NCBI RefSeq assembly: GCF_902827225.1
Contig: NZ_LR792632.1
Coordinates: forward strand, 329,030 to 393,029
DNA: 64,000 bases
Direction: 5' to 3'
From: Methanocaldococcus lauensis
GTDB taxonomy: Archaea; AGJL01; Methanococci; Methanococcales; Methanocaldococcaceae
Part shown: positions 53,548-63,467 of the stretch, piece after piece
How positions within the stretch are numbered: position 1 is the first letter of the stretch
Layout: every line of letters begins with the position of its first letter
The notes under the pieces: generated by a model
The model's input: the letters and a program-made list of their open reading frames with translations, nothing else
The model's database searches: none
Told to the model about the DNA's origin: nothing
Position numbers and translations under genes: made by a program

Positions 53548-55059
53548 ATGTTATTTTTGAAAGTTAGAGTATTAGATATTGACTTGGAGAATTTAGTTTT
53601 AATAAATTCTGAAGATTTAAAAAGTTCCCAATACTTTCCTCAGGATAGAGTAGTAGTTAAATTTAATGATAAGGAAGTTATTGGCGTTTTGTATTCTTCA
53701 ACCAGTTTGATAAATAGAGGAGAAGTGGGATTGCCTAAAAAACTTGTTAAGGAATTGAATGTTAAAGAAGGAGATGTGGTTACAATAAGACACGCTGATA
53801 GACCAAGATCTCTTGGATATATTAGAAAAAAAATGGATGGTAATAAATTAAAAAAAGAAGAAATTTTTGCAATTATTGATGAAATGGTTGATGGAAAATT
53901 AACAAATATTGAAATTTCTGCCTTTGTTACATCTTTATATATAAATGGAATGGATATGGATGAAATTGAAGCAATGACAATTAGAATGGCTGAAACTGGA
54001 AAAATGGTTGATTGGGAGACACAAATATTTGATGTGCATTCAATTGGAGGGGTTCCTGGAAATAAATATGCTTTACTTGTAGTTCCTATCGTAGCATCTA
54101 CTGGCTTAAAGATTCCAAAAACATCTTCAAGAGCTATAACTTCTGCCGCAGGAACAGCGGATGTTGTTGAAGTATTAACAAGGGTAGATCTAACTATCGA
54201 GGAGATAAAAAGAGTGGTTAAAGAAACCAACGGATGTATGGTTTGGGGAGGGGCATTAGAATTGGCTCCTGCAGACGATATAACTATAAATGTAGAAAGA
54301 CCTTTGGGGATAGATCCTAAACCACTATTATTGTCAAGTGTTATGGCTAAAAAATTAGCAATGGGTGTTAATAAATTATTAATTGATATTCCAACTGGCT
54401 ATGGAGCAAAGGTTAAAAGTATAAAAGAGGCATCAAGTTTAGCAAGGAACTTTATTGAGTTAAGCGAAAGATTAAAAATAGTTACTGAATGTGCAATAAC
54501 CTATGGAGGACAACCAATTGGAAGGGCAATAGGTCCAGCGTTAGAAGCAAAAGAGGCATTATTGGCATTAGAAGATTACAAACAAGCTCCAACGAGTTTA
54601 GTTGAGAAATCTATATCTCTTGCAGGAATTTTATTAGAGATGGGGGGAGTTTCTCCTCCTGGAGAAGGAAAATATATGGCTGAAGATATATTAGCAAAGG
54701 GTAAGGCTCACGATAAATTTATGGAAATAATTGTTGCTCAGGGAGGGAAAGAAGTTAGTTCTGAGGAAATTGAAGTAGGAAAATACTACACTGATATACA
54801 TTCTCCAATAGATGGATATGTGACAAGAATATCTAACTCAGGAATTACAAGAATTGCCAAAGAGGCAGGAGCTCCAAATGATAAAAAGGCAGGAGTATAT
54901 TTAAATGTAAAGGTTGGAAATAAAGTAGAAAAAGGAGATGTTTTATATACAATATACTCTGACTCTGAAGAAAGATTAAAATCTGCTGCAAAATTGGCAA
55001 GAATATTGTATCCTGTTAAAGTTGAAGGAATGTTATTACAAAAAATTTCAAGATTTTAA
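53548..55059 (+). CDS. deoA: AMP phosphorylase
   Basis: A 503-residue archaeal AMP phosphorylase, first enzyme of the AMP pathway that ends at archaeal RuBisCO. It has the thymidine/pyrimidine phosphorylase core with HSIGGVPGNKYALLVVPI and SSRAITSAAGTADVVEVL, plus an N-terminal ~85 residue domain present only in the AMP enzyme. The start at 53548 follows GGGGATTAAT; a frame from 53425 extends into the divergent moeA gene and is rejected. Confidence 0.93.
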   Translation: MLFLKVRVLDIDLENLVLINSEDLKSSQYFPQDRVVVKFNDKEVIGVLYSSTSLINRGEVGLPKKLVKELNVKEGDVVTIRHADRPRSLGYIRKKMDGNKLKKEEIFAIIDEMVDGKLTNIEISAFVTSLYINGMDMDEIEAMTIRMAETGKMVDWETQIFDVHSIGGVPGNKYALLVVPIVASTGLKIPKTSSRAITSAAGTADVVEVLTRVDLTIEEIKRVVKETNGCMVWGGALELAPADDITINVERPLGIDPKPLLLSSVMAKKLAMGVNKLLIDIPTGYGAKVKSIKEASSLARNFIELSERLKIVTECAITYGGQPIGRAIGPALEAKEALLALEDYKQAPTSLVEKSISLAGILLEMGGVSPPGEGKYMAEDILAKGKAHDKFMEIIVAQGGKEVSSEEIEVGKYYTDIHSPIDGYVTRISNSGITRIAKEAGAPNDKKAGVYLNVKVGNKVEKGDVLYTIYSDSEERLKSAAKLARILYPVKVEGMLLQKISRF

Positions 55060-55070
55060 TATTTAATTAA

Positions 55071-55310
55071 CTAATTTTTTATTTTTTTTAGAGAATATTT
55101 TAACTTAGGGCATGATAATAAAATTAAGTTATATAATTCGCTATTTTCTGTTGATTTTAATATCTTATGCATTATTTTTTCATTGTTAATATGAGGTTCA
55201 ATTATATGCCGCACTAATACAATTTTAATACCCATATATCTTGCTTTGGAATTGATAATTTTTAAATCTTCCAAGATTTTCTCTACATTTACATTATTTA
55301 CATTATTCAT
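55071..55310 (-). CDS. Small hypothetical protein
   Basis: A protein of about 79 residues with no recognised domain. It contains [20 protein letters not shown] and a lysine-rich C-terminus ([13 protein letters not shown]). The start at 55310 follows GGTGACATT. It converges with AMP phosphorylase. It has no second line of evidence beyond the ribosome-binding site and normal codon use. Confidence 0.55.
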   Translation of the reverse strand: MNNVNNVNVEKILEDLKIINSKARYMGIKIVLVRHIIEPHINNEKIMHKILKSTENSELYNLILLSCPKLKYSLKKIKN

Positions 55311-55485
55311 AATAATGTCACCAAACATTAACAATAATATTGACAATATAGTAATAATAACAAAACAAAATTACCTAAAATAAATTCAACAAATCTTAAA
55401 TATAAATTAAAAACTAAATAAATAGAATTTACTTAATAATAGATAACATCTATTATTTATAAATTTCTTGCATATAGTTATATAT

Positions 55486-56625
55486 TTATTTATGTAGGTT
55501 GTTTTTATTATCTACTTTTTTTATTTGTTTAGAATAGTTTAGTTTATGTCTTTTAATCTTTATTTTATATGTTTTTTCAATATATTTTAACTTCCTATAC
55601 TCCCTTTTAGTAATAATAGTTATTGATCTTCCCTTTTTATCAAATCTTCCAGTTCTTCCAATTCTATGCATATATGCTCTTGGGTTTTGAGGTAGATGAT
55701 AGTTAATTACACATTTTAAATCATTAACATCAATACCTCTGCACATTACATCTGTAGCTATTAAAATTTTAATTCTTTTTTGTTTAAACAATCTTATTAT
55801 CTTTTCTCTTCTTGGTTGTTTTAAATCTCCATGTATTGCTTCTGCTTTAAACCCAATATCTCTCAATTTATCCCTTAACTCTTTAGTATCTTTTTTAGTA
55901 TTGCAAAAAACTAACCCATAAAATTCATTATTTTTTAATAATTTACATAATGTTTTAAATCTTTCATTTTCCTTAGTTTCAATAAAACTCTGATCAATAT
56001 TTGCAGTAGTTTTAACCTTTACAAATTCATAGTTTTTCATATATTTTTTACAGAGATTTAATATCTTTTCTGGCATCGTTGCTGAAAACAAAAGGATTCT
56101 TTTATTTTTATTATTGCATGAATTTAAAATTTTTTCAACATCTTCAATAAATCCCATATCCAGCATTTCGTCAGCTTCATCTAATATGAAGTATTTAACA
56201 TTCTTCAAATTTATGGTGCCTCTATTTATGTGGTCTAAAATTCTCCCCGGTGTTCCTACAACTATGTTAGCGTTTTTTAAATCTTTAATTTGTGGATATA
56301 TTGGCTTTCCACCATAAATTTTAGCAATTTTTAAATTTTTGTTTCCTTTTAGTGATTCTATTTCATCTGCAACTTGAATTGCTAATTCCCTTGTAGGTGT
56401 TAAAATAATTGCAGATAATTTAGAGTTTTCGTCTATAAGATCAATTAATGGTATTCCAAATGAAGCGGTTTTCCCACTACCAGTTCTTGCTTGTGCCACA
56501 ATATTACAATTTTCATTTAAAAATAAAGGAATAACTTTTGTCTGAATATCAGTTGGCTTTTCAAAACCTTTATTTTTAATAGCATTTAATGTATTTTCTG
56601 ATAAGTTTAAGTCATTAAAATTCAT
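55486..56625 (-). CDS. DEAD-box RNA helicase
   Basis: A 379-residue DEAD-box helicase. Motifs in order: Q motif region KPTDIQTKVIP, Walker A ARTGSGKTA, PTRELA, TPGRILD, DEAD, SATMP, and motif VI HRIGRTGR. A short basic C-terminal tail follows. M. jannaschii MJ0669 is a structurally known counterpart. It unwinds RNA duplexes, probably in ribosome assembly or mRNA turnover. A T-rich stretch lies upstream. Confidence 0.95.
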   Translation of the reverse strand: MNFNDLNLSENTLNAIKNKGFEKPTDIQTKVIPLFLNENCNIVAQARTGSGKTASFGIPLIDLIDENSKLSAIILTPTRELAIQVADEIESLKGNKNLKIAKIYGGKPIYPQIKDLKNANIVVGTPGRILDHINRGTINLKNVKYFILDEADEMLDMGFIEDVEKILNSCNNKNKRILLFSATMPEKILNLCKKYMKNYEFVKVKTTANIDQSFIETKENERFKTLCKLLKNNEFYGLVFCNTKKDTKELRDKLRDIGFKAEAIHGDLKQPRREKIIRLFKQKRIKILIATDVMCRGIDVNDLKCVINYHLPQNPRAYMHRIGRTGRFDKKGRSITIITKREYRKLKYIEKTYKIKIKRHKLNYSKQIKKVDNKNNLHK

Positions 56626-56787
56626 TTATTTCACATCCCACTAAAATTTGTTCTACTATATATTGATGCCAAAAAAGAGATTTCAGCATCTTCTAATCCA
56701 TTAGTTTTAATAGTATAAAAATATTTGGTTTAATATTGAAAATAGTTTTATCCAATAAAAAGACATTTATTCCCAAAAAAATATTAA

Positions 56788-57201
56788 TTATTCTTCTATT
56801 TTTATTTTGAAAATTAATTCTTTTCCTTCTTTTAATTTTTTTACTATCTCTCTATTAATATCTTTTGCTGATTTATTTGCATTAATCATTAATGTTCTTG
56901 GACATATATAGTTACTCTTTCTAATAACTATGTCTGTTGGATGATTTAAAATTAAATCTTTATGCCCTTCTCCTATTATTGTATCTTTTATTCCTTCAAC
57001 TTCAATCTCTACAATGATTTTTTTAGCATTTCTAAGTTTTTCTTTAAATTCTTCACTAAAATCAGCCATAGATTTATCTGCCTCTATACCTATAATGCAA
57101 TGTCCAGTAGGTGTTAAATAGTTTTCTTTTGTAATCTCTAAGGTTGTTTTATGAGTTGCTGAGACATTTTTATGCCCTTTAGCCTTTATTATAAATTCCA
57201 T
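56788..57201 (-). CDS. DUF371 protein of unknown function
   Basis: A 137-residue protein of the DUF371 family. The conserved region has KGHKNVSATHKTTLEIT and LTPTGHCIIGIEADKS, then GEGHKDLILNHPTDIVIRKS. The function is unknown. GAGGGATTTTT precedes the ATG. It is downstream of the MJ0208-type flavoprotein by 24 bp, on the same strand. Confidence 0.85.
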   Translation of the reverse strand: MEFIIKAKGHKNVSATHKTTLEITKENYLTPTGHCIIGIEADKSMADFSEEFKEKLRNAKKIIVEIEVEGIKDTIIGEGHKDLILNHPTDIVIRKSNYICPRTLMINANKSAKDINREIVKKLKEGKELIFKIKIEE

Positions 57202-57225
57202 AAAAATCCCTCGTAAAATTAATTT

Positions 57226-57945
57226 TTATTTATAGATTCCAAAAAAATCTAAAATCTCATAAGGATGCTTTAATACAATAACATCTTCTAATTCTTTTAA
57301 TTTTTTAGTATTTTCAGCATCTATTTTTCTAACTCTCATTTTAATTTCTTTTCCTTCAATTATTGCATTATATTGGCAGATTTCTTTACAATTTCCACAA
57401 CCCACACATTTTGGTAAGTATATTTCAACAAAGTTGTCTCTTTTAATTATGGCTTCATTAGGACAAACTTTTATGCATTTTAAGCAGAGTTTGCATCTCT
57501 TTCTATCTATGGAGTATGGAAGTTTTGTTATAACAATCCCCTCTTTGTAATCAACAGGAACTATTAATGATTTAACAAATCCCTTTCCTGCCTGAGCTAT
57601 TGCATTTGTTACTAAGCTGTCAGCTATTCCATTAACTACCTTAGCAACAGTATTTCCAGATGTTGGAGAGCAAATTAAGAAGTCATATTTCCCTAAGCTT
57701 AATCTTCCTGTAATTGGAGATGAATAAGGATGCTCCCTCTCTAAAATTAACTCTTCATAATAATTTCCATTGGAAATATATTTTAATTCTTCAAATAAAC
57801 CATACATCTTTACTACTTCCTCTCCAGCTCTTGATACTAAGGTGGTTACTTTTAAATCTTCAATCTCTTCCTTCAATTTTTTCATAACATCAAAACTCTC
57901 TCTTAATAAATGCCCAGCTCCTGTAATACACCAAACAATCCTCAT
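57226..57945 (-). CDS. MJ0208-family archaeoflavoprotein with ferredoxin domain
   Basis: A 239-residue protein of the archaeoflavoprotein MJ0208 family (TIGR02700). The N-terminal flavoprotein domain begins WCITGAGHLLRESF and has CSPTSGNTVAKVVNG; the C-terminal part carries two 4Fe-4S motifs, CKLCLKCIKVCP and CVGCGNCKEIC. Relatives include DmrB/DmrX dihydromethanopterin reductases, so a role in tetrahydromethanopterin synthesis is plausible. GGGATATAC precedes the ATG. It lies 47 bp downstream of the phosphopantoate ligase gene. Confidence 0.87.
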   Translation of the reverse strand: MRIVWCITGAGHLLRESFDVMKKLKEEIEDLKVTTLVSRAGEEVVKMYGLFEELKYISNGNYYEELILEREHPYSSPITGRLSLGKYDFLICSPTSGNTVAKVVNGIADSLVTNAIAQAGKGFVKSLIVPVDYKEGIVITKLPYSIDRKRCKLCLKCIKVCPNEAIIKRDNFVEIYLPKCVGCGNCKEICQYNAIIEGKEIKMRVRKIDAENTKKLKELEDVIVLKHPYEILDFFGIYK

Positions 57946-57992
57946 GTATATCCCAGAGTAAAGTTTAATAAATGATTTGATGATAATATATT

Positions 57993-58775
57993 TTATAACT
58001 CCTCCAAACTCAAATTTTTCAATCTCTCAGCAATGTAATCAATCATCTCCTTTAAATTCTTCATATTGTCAAAACTATCAATGATTTTTAAAAGCTCTTC
58101 TCTATCTTTATTTTTAAATTCTCTAACATATTTGATTAGTAGAGGTAGAGCCCTTGTTAATTCATCAACTATTGTTATAGTAGATTTTCTTGCAGTTCTT
58201 GATAGTGGATTTAAATCTATTGATATGACTTTTTTTCCCATATTAACTAATGCCTCCGTCCTATCTCCATCTTCTAATGGAACTAAAACAACATCCGCAC
58301 TAAATATTCCATCCTCTGAAACCTTTCCTCTCAAGCTGTCTAAGTTTGGAATCTGTTTGTTAGCATCATCAATACCCAAAATTTTTATCTTTCCTGTCTC
58401 TATATCCTCTTTAAATTTCTCTTCAAATTCTTTTTTTATAGCTAACTCTCTCTCCTTAGTTCTATAAAATAAATTAACTTCTATTTTTCCATTCAATTCT
58501 TTTGCAAGTTCAACAACTTCATCTATAGCCAATGCTACTGTATTACCATTAACACTTATCACTGGATTTTTAGCTAAAACTAAATAAGCAGCAGATACTT
58601 TTATTGATTTTAAAGCTATTGGTGTAGTTTTTTCTCCAATTAAATAGTCAAATGTCTCTCCTCTACCATGAGCTATTAGCCCAGCTTTAGCTAAAATCCC
58701 TTTATTTAGTGCTTCAATAATTTTTTCTCTCTTCATTAAAGATTCATATCTTGGATGTGTTTTTGGAATCTCCAT
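57993..58775 (-). CDS. 4-phosphopantoate-beta-alanine ligase
   Basis: A 260-residue archaeal phosphopantothenate synthetase (COG1701, DUF137), which joins 4-phosphopantoate to beta-alanine in archaeal CoA synthesis. Recognised from [17 protein letters not shown] at the start, [18 protein letters not shown] and [17 protein letters not shown]. jannaschii MJ0209 is the recalled ortholog. GGTGATACATA precedes the ATG. It is divergent from sucC. Confidence 0.92.
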   Translation of the reverse strand: MEIPKTHPRYESLMKREKIIEALNKGILAKAGLIAHGRGETFDYLIGEKTTPIALKSIKVSAAYLVLAKNPVISVNGNTVALAIDEVVELAKELNGKIEVNLFYRTKERELAIKKEFEEKFKEDIETGKIKILGIDDANKQIPNLDSLRGKVSEDGIFSADVVLVPLEDGDRTEALVNMGKKVISIDLNPLSRTARKSTITIVDELTRALPLLIKYVREFKNKDREELLKIIDSFDNMKNLKEMIDYIAERLKNLSLEEL

Positions 58776-58851
58776 TATGTATCACCAAGTTTTTATATGG
58801 TTGTTTGTAATAAAACTTTTTGTATATGAGATAATATTTAAGGTGGTAATA

Positions 58852-59946
58852 ATGAAACTACATGAATATGAAGCAAAGAAAATATTTAAAGAGTATGGAA
58901 TTCCAGTTCCAGAAAGTTTTTTAATAAATAAAGGAGATGATTTAAACAGCATAAATGTTGATAAAGAAGTTGTTTTAAAAGCTCAGGTTTTAGTTGGTGG
59001 AAGAGGGAAAGCAGGAGGGATTTTATTCGCATCAAACAAAGAAGAATTTATAAAGAAGGCTGAAGAGCTATTTAATAAAGAAATTAAAGGAGAAAAAGTA
59101 GAGAAAATTTTAGTTGAAGAAAAATTACCAATAGAAAAAGAATACTATGTATCAATTATTATTGATAGAGACGCTAAAAAACCGTTAGTTATTTTCTCAA
59201 CTGAAGGGGGAGTAGATATTGAAGAAGTTGCAGAAAGAGAGCCAGAAAAGATTATAAAGTATCATATTGATGTTAAAAAACCTTTCTTACCATATATAGC
59301 GAGATGGATAGTTAAAGATGCTAAGTTACCAAGTAGTGAGATTGGTAAAGTTGCTGATATAATCTATAAATTATACAAAATCTTTAAAGATTTGGATGCA
59401 ACAATGGTTGAAATAAATCCTTTAGTTATAACTAAAGATGGAAATGTCTATGCCGCTGATGCAGTCCTTCACTTAGATGATGATGCAGCATTTAGACATA
59501 ATTATGAGATATTTGAAGAATACAAAAACAAAGAAAAGTTGCCATTTGCCTATGTTGAATTAGATGGAGATGTTGCTGTTATAGGAAATGGGGCTGGTTT
59601 AACATTGGCAAGTATGGATATAATTAACAACCTCGGCAGAAAACCAGCTTGCTTCTTAGACATTGGTGGAGGGGCTGATACTGAAACAGTAAAATTGGCT
59701 CTAAAAAAAGTTTTAGAAAATAAAAATGTTAAAGGAATATTTATTAACATATTAGGAGGAATAACAAGATGTGATGAAGTTGCAAAAGGAATTATTGAAG
59801 TTCTAAAAGAGCATCCAAATATAAAATTTGCTGTTAGAATGATGGGAACTAATGAGGAAATTGGTAAGAAGATTTTAGAAGAGCATGGAATTCCTTATGA
59901 AACCTCTATGGAAGAGGCTGGAAAAAAACTTATTGAAATGCTATAA
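58852..59946 (+). CDS. sucC: Succinyl-CoA synthetase beta subunit
   Basis: SucC, 364 residues, ADP-forming beta subunit. The ATP-grasp N-terminus has HEYEAKKIFKEYGIPVPES and VLVGGRGKAGGI; the C-terminal part has VEINPLVITKDGNVYAADA, GGGADTETVKLALKK and NILGGITRCDEVAKGI. The start at 58852 follows GGTGGTAATA; a longer frame from 58777 is in the promoter region. The alpha subunit (sucD) is not adjacent. It feeds the partial reductive TCA pathway. Confidence 0.95.
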   Translation: MKLHEYEAKKIFKEYGIPVPESFLINKGDDLNSINVDKEVVLKAQVLVGGRGKAGGILFASNKEEFIKKAEELFNKEIKGEKVEKILVEEKLPIEKEYYVSIIIDRDAKKPLVIFSTEGGVDIEEVAEREPEKIIKYHIDVKKPFLPYIARWIVKDAKLPSSEIGKVADIIYKLYKIFKDLDATMVEINPLVITKDGNVYAADAVLHLDDDAAFRHNYEIFEEYKNKEKLPFAYVELDGDVAVIGNGAGLTLASMDIINNLGRKPACFLDIGGGADTETVKLALKKVLENKNVKGIFINILGGITRCDEVAKGIIEVLKEHPNIKFAVRMMGTNEEIGKKILEEHGIPYETSMEEAGKKLIEML

Positions 59947-59970
59947 ATAATTAATTTTTTGGTGGAGATG

Positions 59971-60891
59971 ATGATATTAGTTACAGGTGGGGCAGGTTTT
60001 ATTGGTAGTCATATAGTGGATGAACTTATTAAAAAAAACTATGATGTTATAATTTTAGATAATTTAACTACTGGAAATAAAGATAATATAAATCCTAAGG
60101 CAGAGTTTGTTGATGCAGATATAAGAAATAAAGATTTAGATGAAAAAATCAATTTTAAAGATTTAGAATTAGTCATTCATCAATCAGCTCAAATAAATGT
60201 AAGAACATCTATAGAAAATCCAATATATGATGCAGATATTAATATTTTAGGAACATTAAATTTATTAGAGTTTATGAGAAAATATGACATTAATAAAATA
60301 ATATATGCTTCTTCTGTAGGTATATATGGAGAACCAAAATATCTCCCAGTAGATGAAACTCATCCAATAAATCCATTATCTCCTTATGGTTTAAGTAAAT
60401 ACTGTGGAGAAGAGTATATAAAATTATATAATAGATTGTATGGATTGGAATATTGTATTTTAAGATATTCGAATGTTTATGGGGAAAGGCAAGACCCAAG
60501 AGGAGAGGCGGGAGTTATTAGTATCTTTATAGATAGAATGTTAAAGAATCAAAGTCCTATTATTTTTGGAGATGGGAATCAAACAAGAGATTTTGTATAT
60601 GTCAAAGATGTCGTTAAAGCCAACTTAATAGCATTTAACTGGAAAAATGAGATAGTTAATATAGGAACAGGTAAAGAAACTTCTATAAATGAACTTTATA
60701 ATATTATAAAAAATGAAATAGGTTTTAAAGGAAATCCAATTTATGACAAACCAAGAGAGGGAGAAATTTATAGAATTTACTTAAATATAGAAAAAGCTAA
60801 ATCATTAGGTTGGACGTCAGAAACTGATTTAAGAGAGGGAATAAAAAGAGTAATTAACTGGATGAAAGATAAAAAAAATATAAATAGGTAA
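59971..60891 (+). CDS. UDP-glucose 4-epimerase-type NAD-sugar epimerase
   Basis: A 306-residue extended short-chain dehydrogenase. The NAD motif is [10 protein letters not shown] (residues 5-14); the catalytic residues are in SSVGIYGEP (Ser) and [13 protein letters not shown] (YXXXK). The protein resembles GalE/UDP-glucose or GlcNAc epimerases; the exact sugar is unknown. The start at 59971 follows GGTGGAG. It probably supplies surface glycans. Confidence 0.89.
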   Translation: MILVTGGAGFIGSHIVDELIKKNYDVIILDNLTTGNKDNINPKAEFVDADIRNKDLDEKINFKDLELVIHQSAQINVRTSIENPIYDADINILGTLNLLEFMRKYDINKIIYASSVGIYGEPKYLPVDETHPINPLSPYGLSKYCGEEYIKLYNRLYGLEYCILRYSNVYGERQDPRGEAGVISIFIDRMLKNQSPIIFGDGNQTRDFVYVKDVVKANLIAFNWKNEIVNIGTGKETSINELYNIIKNEIGFKGNPIYDKPREGEIYRIYLNIEKAKSLGWTSETDLREGIKRVINWMKDKKNINR

Positions 60892-60943
60892 TTGTTTATT
60901 TATCTCTATGCCTAATAATAAAAACATACAAAAGGTTGAGAGT

Positions 60944-61210
60944 ATGGACAATGTAGTATTAATAGGGAAGAAGCCAGTGATGAACTATGTTTTAGCAGTT
61001 TTAACACAATTGACAAATAATGACGAAGTAGTAATAAAGGCGAGAGGAAAGGCAATTAATAAGGCAGTAGATGTTGCAGAGATGATAAGAAACAGATTTA
61101 TTAAAGACATTAAAATTAAAAAAATAGAAATAGGAACTGACAAGGTAAAAAATCCAGACGGTAGGGAGGTTAATGTTTCAACAATAGAGATTGTTTTAGC
61201 AAAACCATAA
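60944..61210 (+). CDS. albA: Alba DNA/RNA-binding chromatin protein
   Basis: Alba, 88 residues. The start [37 protein letters not shown] and [17 protein letters not shown] are diagnostic. It coats DNA or RNA and its activity can be controlled by acetylation of an N-terminal lysine in the GKKPVMNY motif. The start at 60944 follows GGTTGAGAG; the ATG at 60908 lacks a ribosome-binding site. Confidence 0.94.
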   Translation: MDNVVLIGKKPVMNYVLAVLTQLTNNDEVVIKARGKAINKAVDVAEMIRNRFIKDIKIKKIEIGTDKVKNPDGREVNVSTIEIVLAKP

Positions 61211-61309
61211 CCAAATAATTTTTATTTTTTATTTTTAAACTTTTATTTTTTTAAAGTTTTTATTCTTTGTATTTTTAATCTTTAAAACAACTGTTATGGG
61301 TGTTAATAT

Positions 61310-61762
61310 ATGCTTAATTCTATAAAAATTAGTGCTATAGTTCATGCTACTGAAGATGAAGATAAAGTTTTAGAGGCTATAGAATTTTTTATTCCAGAGG
61401 ATGTTGATGAGGAAAAAATAAACTTGGAAGTTGTTGAGACAGAAGGTTACTTTAGAAATCCAATAAAAATTATAAATGTAAGTGTAGAAGGAAAAGAGGC
61501 AAAAAAAATATTTAATCATATTATAGATTTAATAAAATCAGATGAAAGAAATATAAATAAATTAAAAAAAGATTTACACCTTAGAATAGAGGATAACAAA
61601 TTTTATGTTAGATTTGATAAGCAAAAGGCTTATTTAGGAAAATGTAAAGTTATGGACGGTGATGATGTCATTAGGGTAGTTTTTAACTTCAAAATATTTT
61701 CTCCAAAAAATAAAGAAGAAAAAGTTAAAGAAATTATTAAAGAATATCTTTCAATCGAATAA
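61310..61762 (+). CDS. RNA-binding protein, COG1325/DUF54 type
   Basis: A 150-residue archaeal protein with an N-terminal L5-like fold (ISAIVHATEDEDKVLEAIE) typical of the COG1325 RNA-binding family, predicted to be linked with the exosome. The C-terminal part carries VRFDKQKAYLGKCKVMDGDD, also family-typical. The exact role is unknown. GGGTGTTAATAT precedes the ATG. It lies 17 bp before hypA. Confidence 0.8.
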   Translation: MLNSIKISAIVHATEDEDKVLEAIEFFIPEDVDEEKINLEVVETEGYFRNPIKIINVSVEGKEAKKIFNHIIDLIKSDERNINKLKKDLHLRIEDNKFYVRFDKQKAYLGKCKVMDGDDVIRVVFNFKIFSPKNKEEKVKEIIKEYLSIE

Positions 61763-61778
61763 AAAAATTGGGATAAAT

Positions 61779-62153
61779 ATGCACGAATTGTCTTATGCTA
61801 CGGCAATGCTTGATGCTATTTTAAATAGTATAAAAAAAGAAGAAGAAAAAGGTAGAAAGATAAAAAAAGTTAGTGAAATAAACTTAGAAATAGGAGAATT
61901 AACTTTTATAAATGTTGAACAGTTAAAATTTGCTTTTGATGTTATTGCAGAGGGAACTGTCTGTAAAGGGGCTAAAATTAATGTTGAATTTATAAAACCA
62001 AAATGTAAATGCTTAGATTGTGGTTATGAAGGGGATGTAAAAATAGTAGATGAATTTGAAATATACTGCCCAAAGTGTAACAGTATGAGATTAAAACTAT
62101 CTGGAGGTAAAGAGTTTAACATAAAAAATGTAACAGTAGAGTTTGAAGATTAA
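61779..62153 (+). CDS. hypA: Hydrogenase nickel-insertion protein HypA
   Basis: HypA, 124 residues, a Ni metallochaperone for [NiFe]-hydrogenases. It begins [12 protein letters not shown], with the nickel-binding H2, and carries the zinc CXXC pairs CLDC and CPKC. Other hyp genes are not here. It is 17 bp after the RNA-binding gene and converges with the broken ATPase gene by 4 bp overlap. Confidence 0.95.
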   Translation: MHELSYATAMLDAILNSIKKEEEKGRKIKKVSEINLEIGELTFINVEQLKFAFDVIAEGTVCKGAKINVEFIKPKCKCLDCGYEGDVKIVDEFEIYCPKCNSMRLKLSGGKEFNIKNVTVEFED

Positions 62154-62824
62154 AGAATTCTTTTTATTGCATTCCAAATTAAAAAACTTTGAGGTTTTAT
62201 TTCATTAGTTATTGGATTTAAGAATAAATAATTCTTTTTTATTAGCAAAGTTTTAACATCTTTTTTTATATTGCTTTTTGGAATAGAATAAGTGTTTTTA
62301 AATAATCTTAATGATGTAATAACCTCTTCGTAATTAACATTATAATTTCTTTCTTTAATATCTTCCAAAAGGTTTTCTAATTTTGAAATTTCAATTTTTA
62401 ACAACTCATCTAAGATATTATTGAGATCTTTTACTTTCATTTTGTTTATAACCTTTATAATTAAAATTAGTTTTCCACCGACATGGGAATAAATTAGTTC
62501 TTTTTCTTCTTTAAGTTCGATATTTTTTTCTTTTGCATAGAAATTTATAAATTTCAAAGCATTTTCTTTATCAAAGTCATCGACTAGAATGTAATCTACC
62601 CTATCTCTAAGCATTGCTTCATCATAAACCTTCTCAATGAATAAACTGTCTGAACTTAAACAAAAAACATGACACAAATGCTTTTCTTTTGTCAAATCTA
62701 TGAAAAAATTAAACAACTCATAAATAAGAAAGCCATTAATTTCCATATCACCAATTTTTTGTAATTCGTCAATAATTAATATTGGCAATTTTCCATTTCT
62801 ATAGAGGTTTTCAAAAACATTCAA
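62150..62824 (-). pseudogene. Broken archaeal ATPase gene, C-terminal fragment
   Basis: This frame of 224 residues carries the Walker B region [14 protein letters not shown] and the family segment [22 protein letters not shown] of the archaeal ATPase family (MJ-type). It has no Walker A; that is in the N-terminal fragment 62821-63234. The two are in different frames and overlap by 4 bp at an AT run. Together they match one gene of about 365 residues, so a frameshift split it. Confidence 0.85.
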
Positions 62825-62833
62825 TATATATAT
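62824..62833. repeat. AT dinucleotide run at ATPase frameshift
   Basis: The alternating run (AT)5 lies exactly where the two ATPase frames meet. Removing one AT unit (two bases) joins NVFKYI directly to [12 protein letters not shown] and restores one reading frame. Slipped-strand loss or gain of a unit is the likely cause; phase variation is possible. Confidence 0.7.
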
Positions 62834-62985
62834 TTAAAGACATTTTTGCTCCTTTTTTTGTTTAATAATTCATCTAATATATTCTTTGGTATTGGGATGC
62901 TAGAGATTAATGAAATATCTTTTATTAGATTTGTTATTAGGGATTCTTTATCGTCACTGTGTTCTTCAAATAAAATCTCAACAAT

Positions 62986-63029
62986 TAGACGAAAACTTTC
63001 AGTTTTCGTTGCTCGAAGCTTCGCTTCGA
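62986..63029. repeat. In-frame double-hairpin insert in ATPase gene
   Basis: Two perfect inverted repeats lie in tandem: ACGAAAACT-TTC-AGTTTTCGT (62989-63009) and TCGAAGC-TTC-GCTTCGA (63013-63029), with identical TTC loops. On the coding strand the stretch reads GAA GCG AAG CTT CGA GCA ACG AAA ACT GAA in its first part, with GCG, CGA and CGT codons unlike the AGA-rich gene around it. It keeps the frame. It resembles, in architecture, the palindromic elements known inside Rickettsia genes. I saw no second copy in the window. Confidence 0.6.
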
Positions 63030-63246
63030 AATCTTCATACTTTGATATAAAATGCTCTCTAAGGTTAATGTATGTAATATTTTTATTTTTATCAATTTTA
63101 TTTTCTATTATATACTTCATCAATGCTGTTTTTCCACTATTTATAGGGCCAAAGATAAAGTAAATGTTGTTTGGTTCATCCTCTAAAATGCTTAGAATTT
63201 CTTTTATTTCCTTTTCTCTGTTGAAGAATTTCATTAGTTTCACCAA

Positions 63247-63467
63247 ATTTTTAAATGGATAAAATTATATTAATAAAATTCTTTAAAATGTTTTAACAGT
63301 AAAATTAGGATTGAAAGTTTATATTTGTAAAGTAAAAATTGCAAGTCATTTATATGCTTTTTGATTTGTATTAAATAGTAAGATATATATATGAAATTAT
63401 TTTTAAATATATAACATTTTATATGATGCATTAAAATAGTTTAAAATTATAAAGTAATGGTGATAAA
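63247..63467. other. Upstream region of the secreted beta-helix gene
   Basis: 220 bp of very AT-rich DNA between divergent genes, without a gene of its own. It includes several TATA-like stretches (for example TATATATATGAAATT near 63381) and the GGTGAT ribosome-binding site at 63459-63464. Confidence 0.45.

Larger units (their letters stand above)
62821..63234 (-). pseudogene. Broken archaeal ATPase gene, N-terminal fragment
   Basis: 137 residues with the family start KFFNREKEIKEILSIL and Walker A GPINSGKTAL, ending at a stop after NVFKYIY. The start at 63234 follows GGTGAA. It lacks the Walker B strand and the rest of the ATPase, which lie in the second frame. An insertion of about 14 residues (EAKLRATKTESFRL) between KYEDF and IVEILFEE, encoded by two hairpins, is present; other family members that I recall run directly from KYEDF to IEVLFEE. 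Confidence 0.85.
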
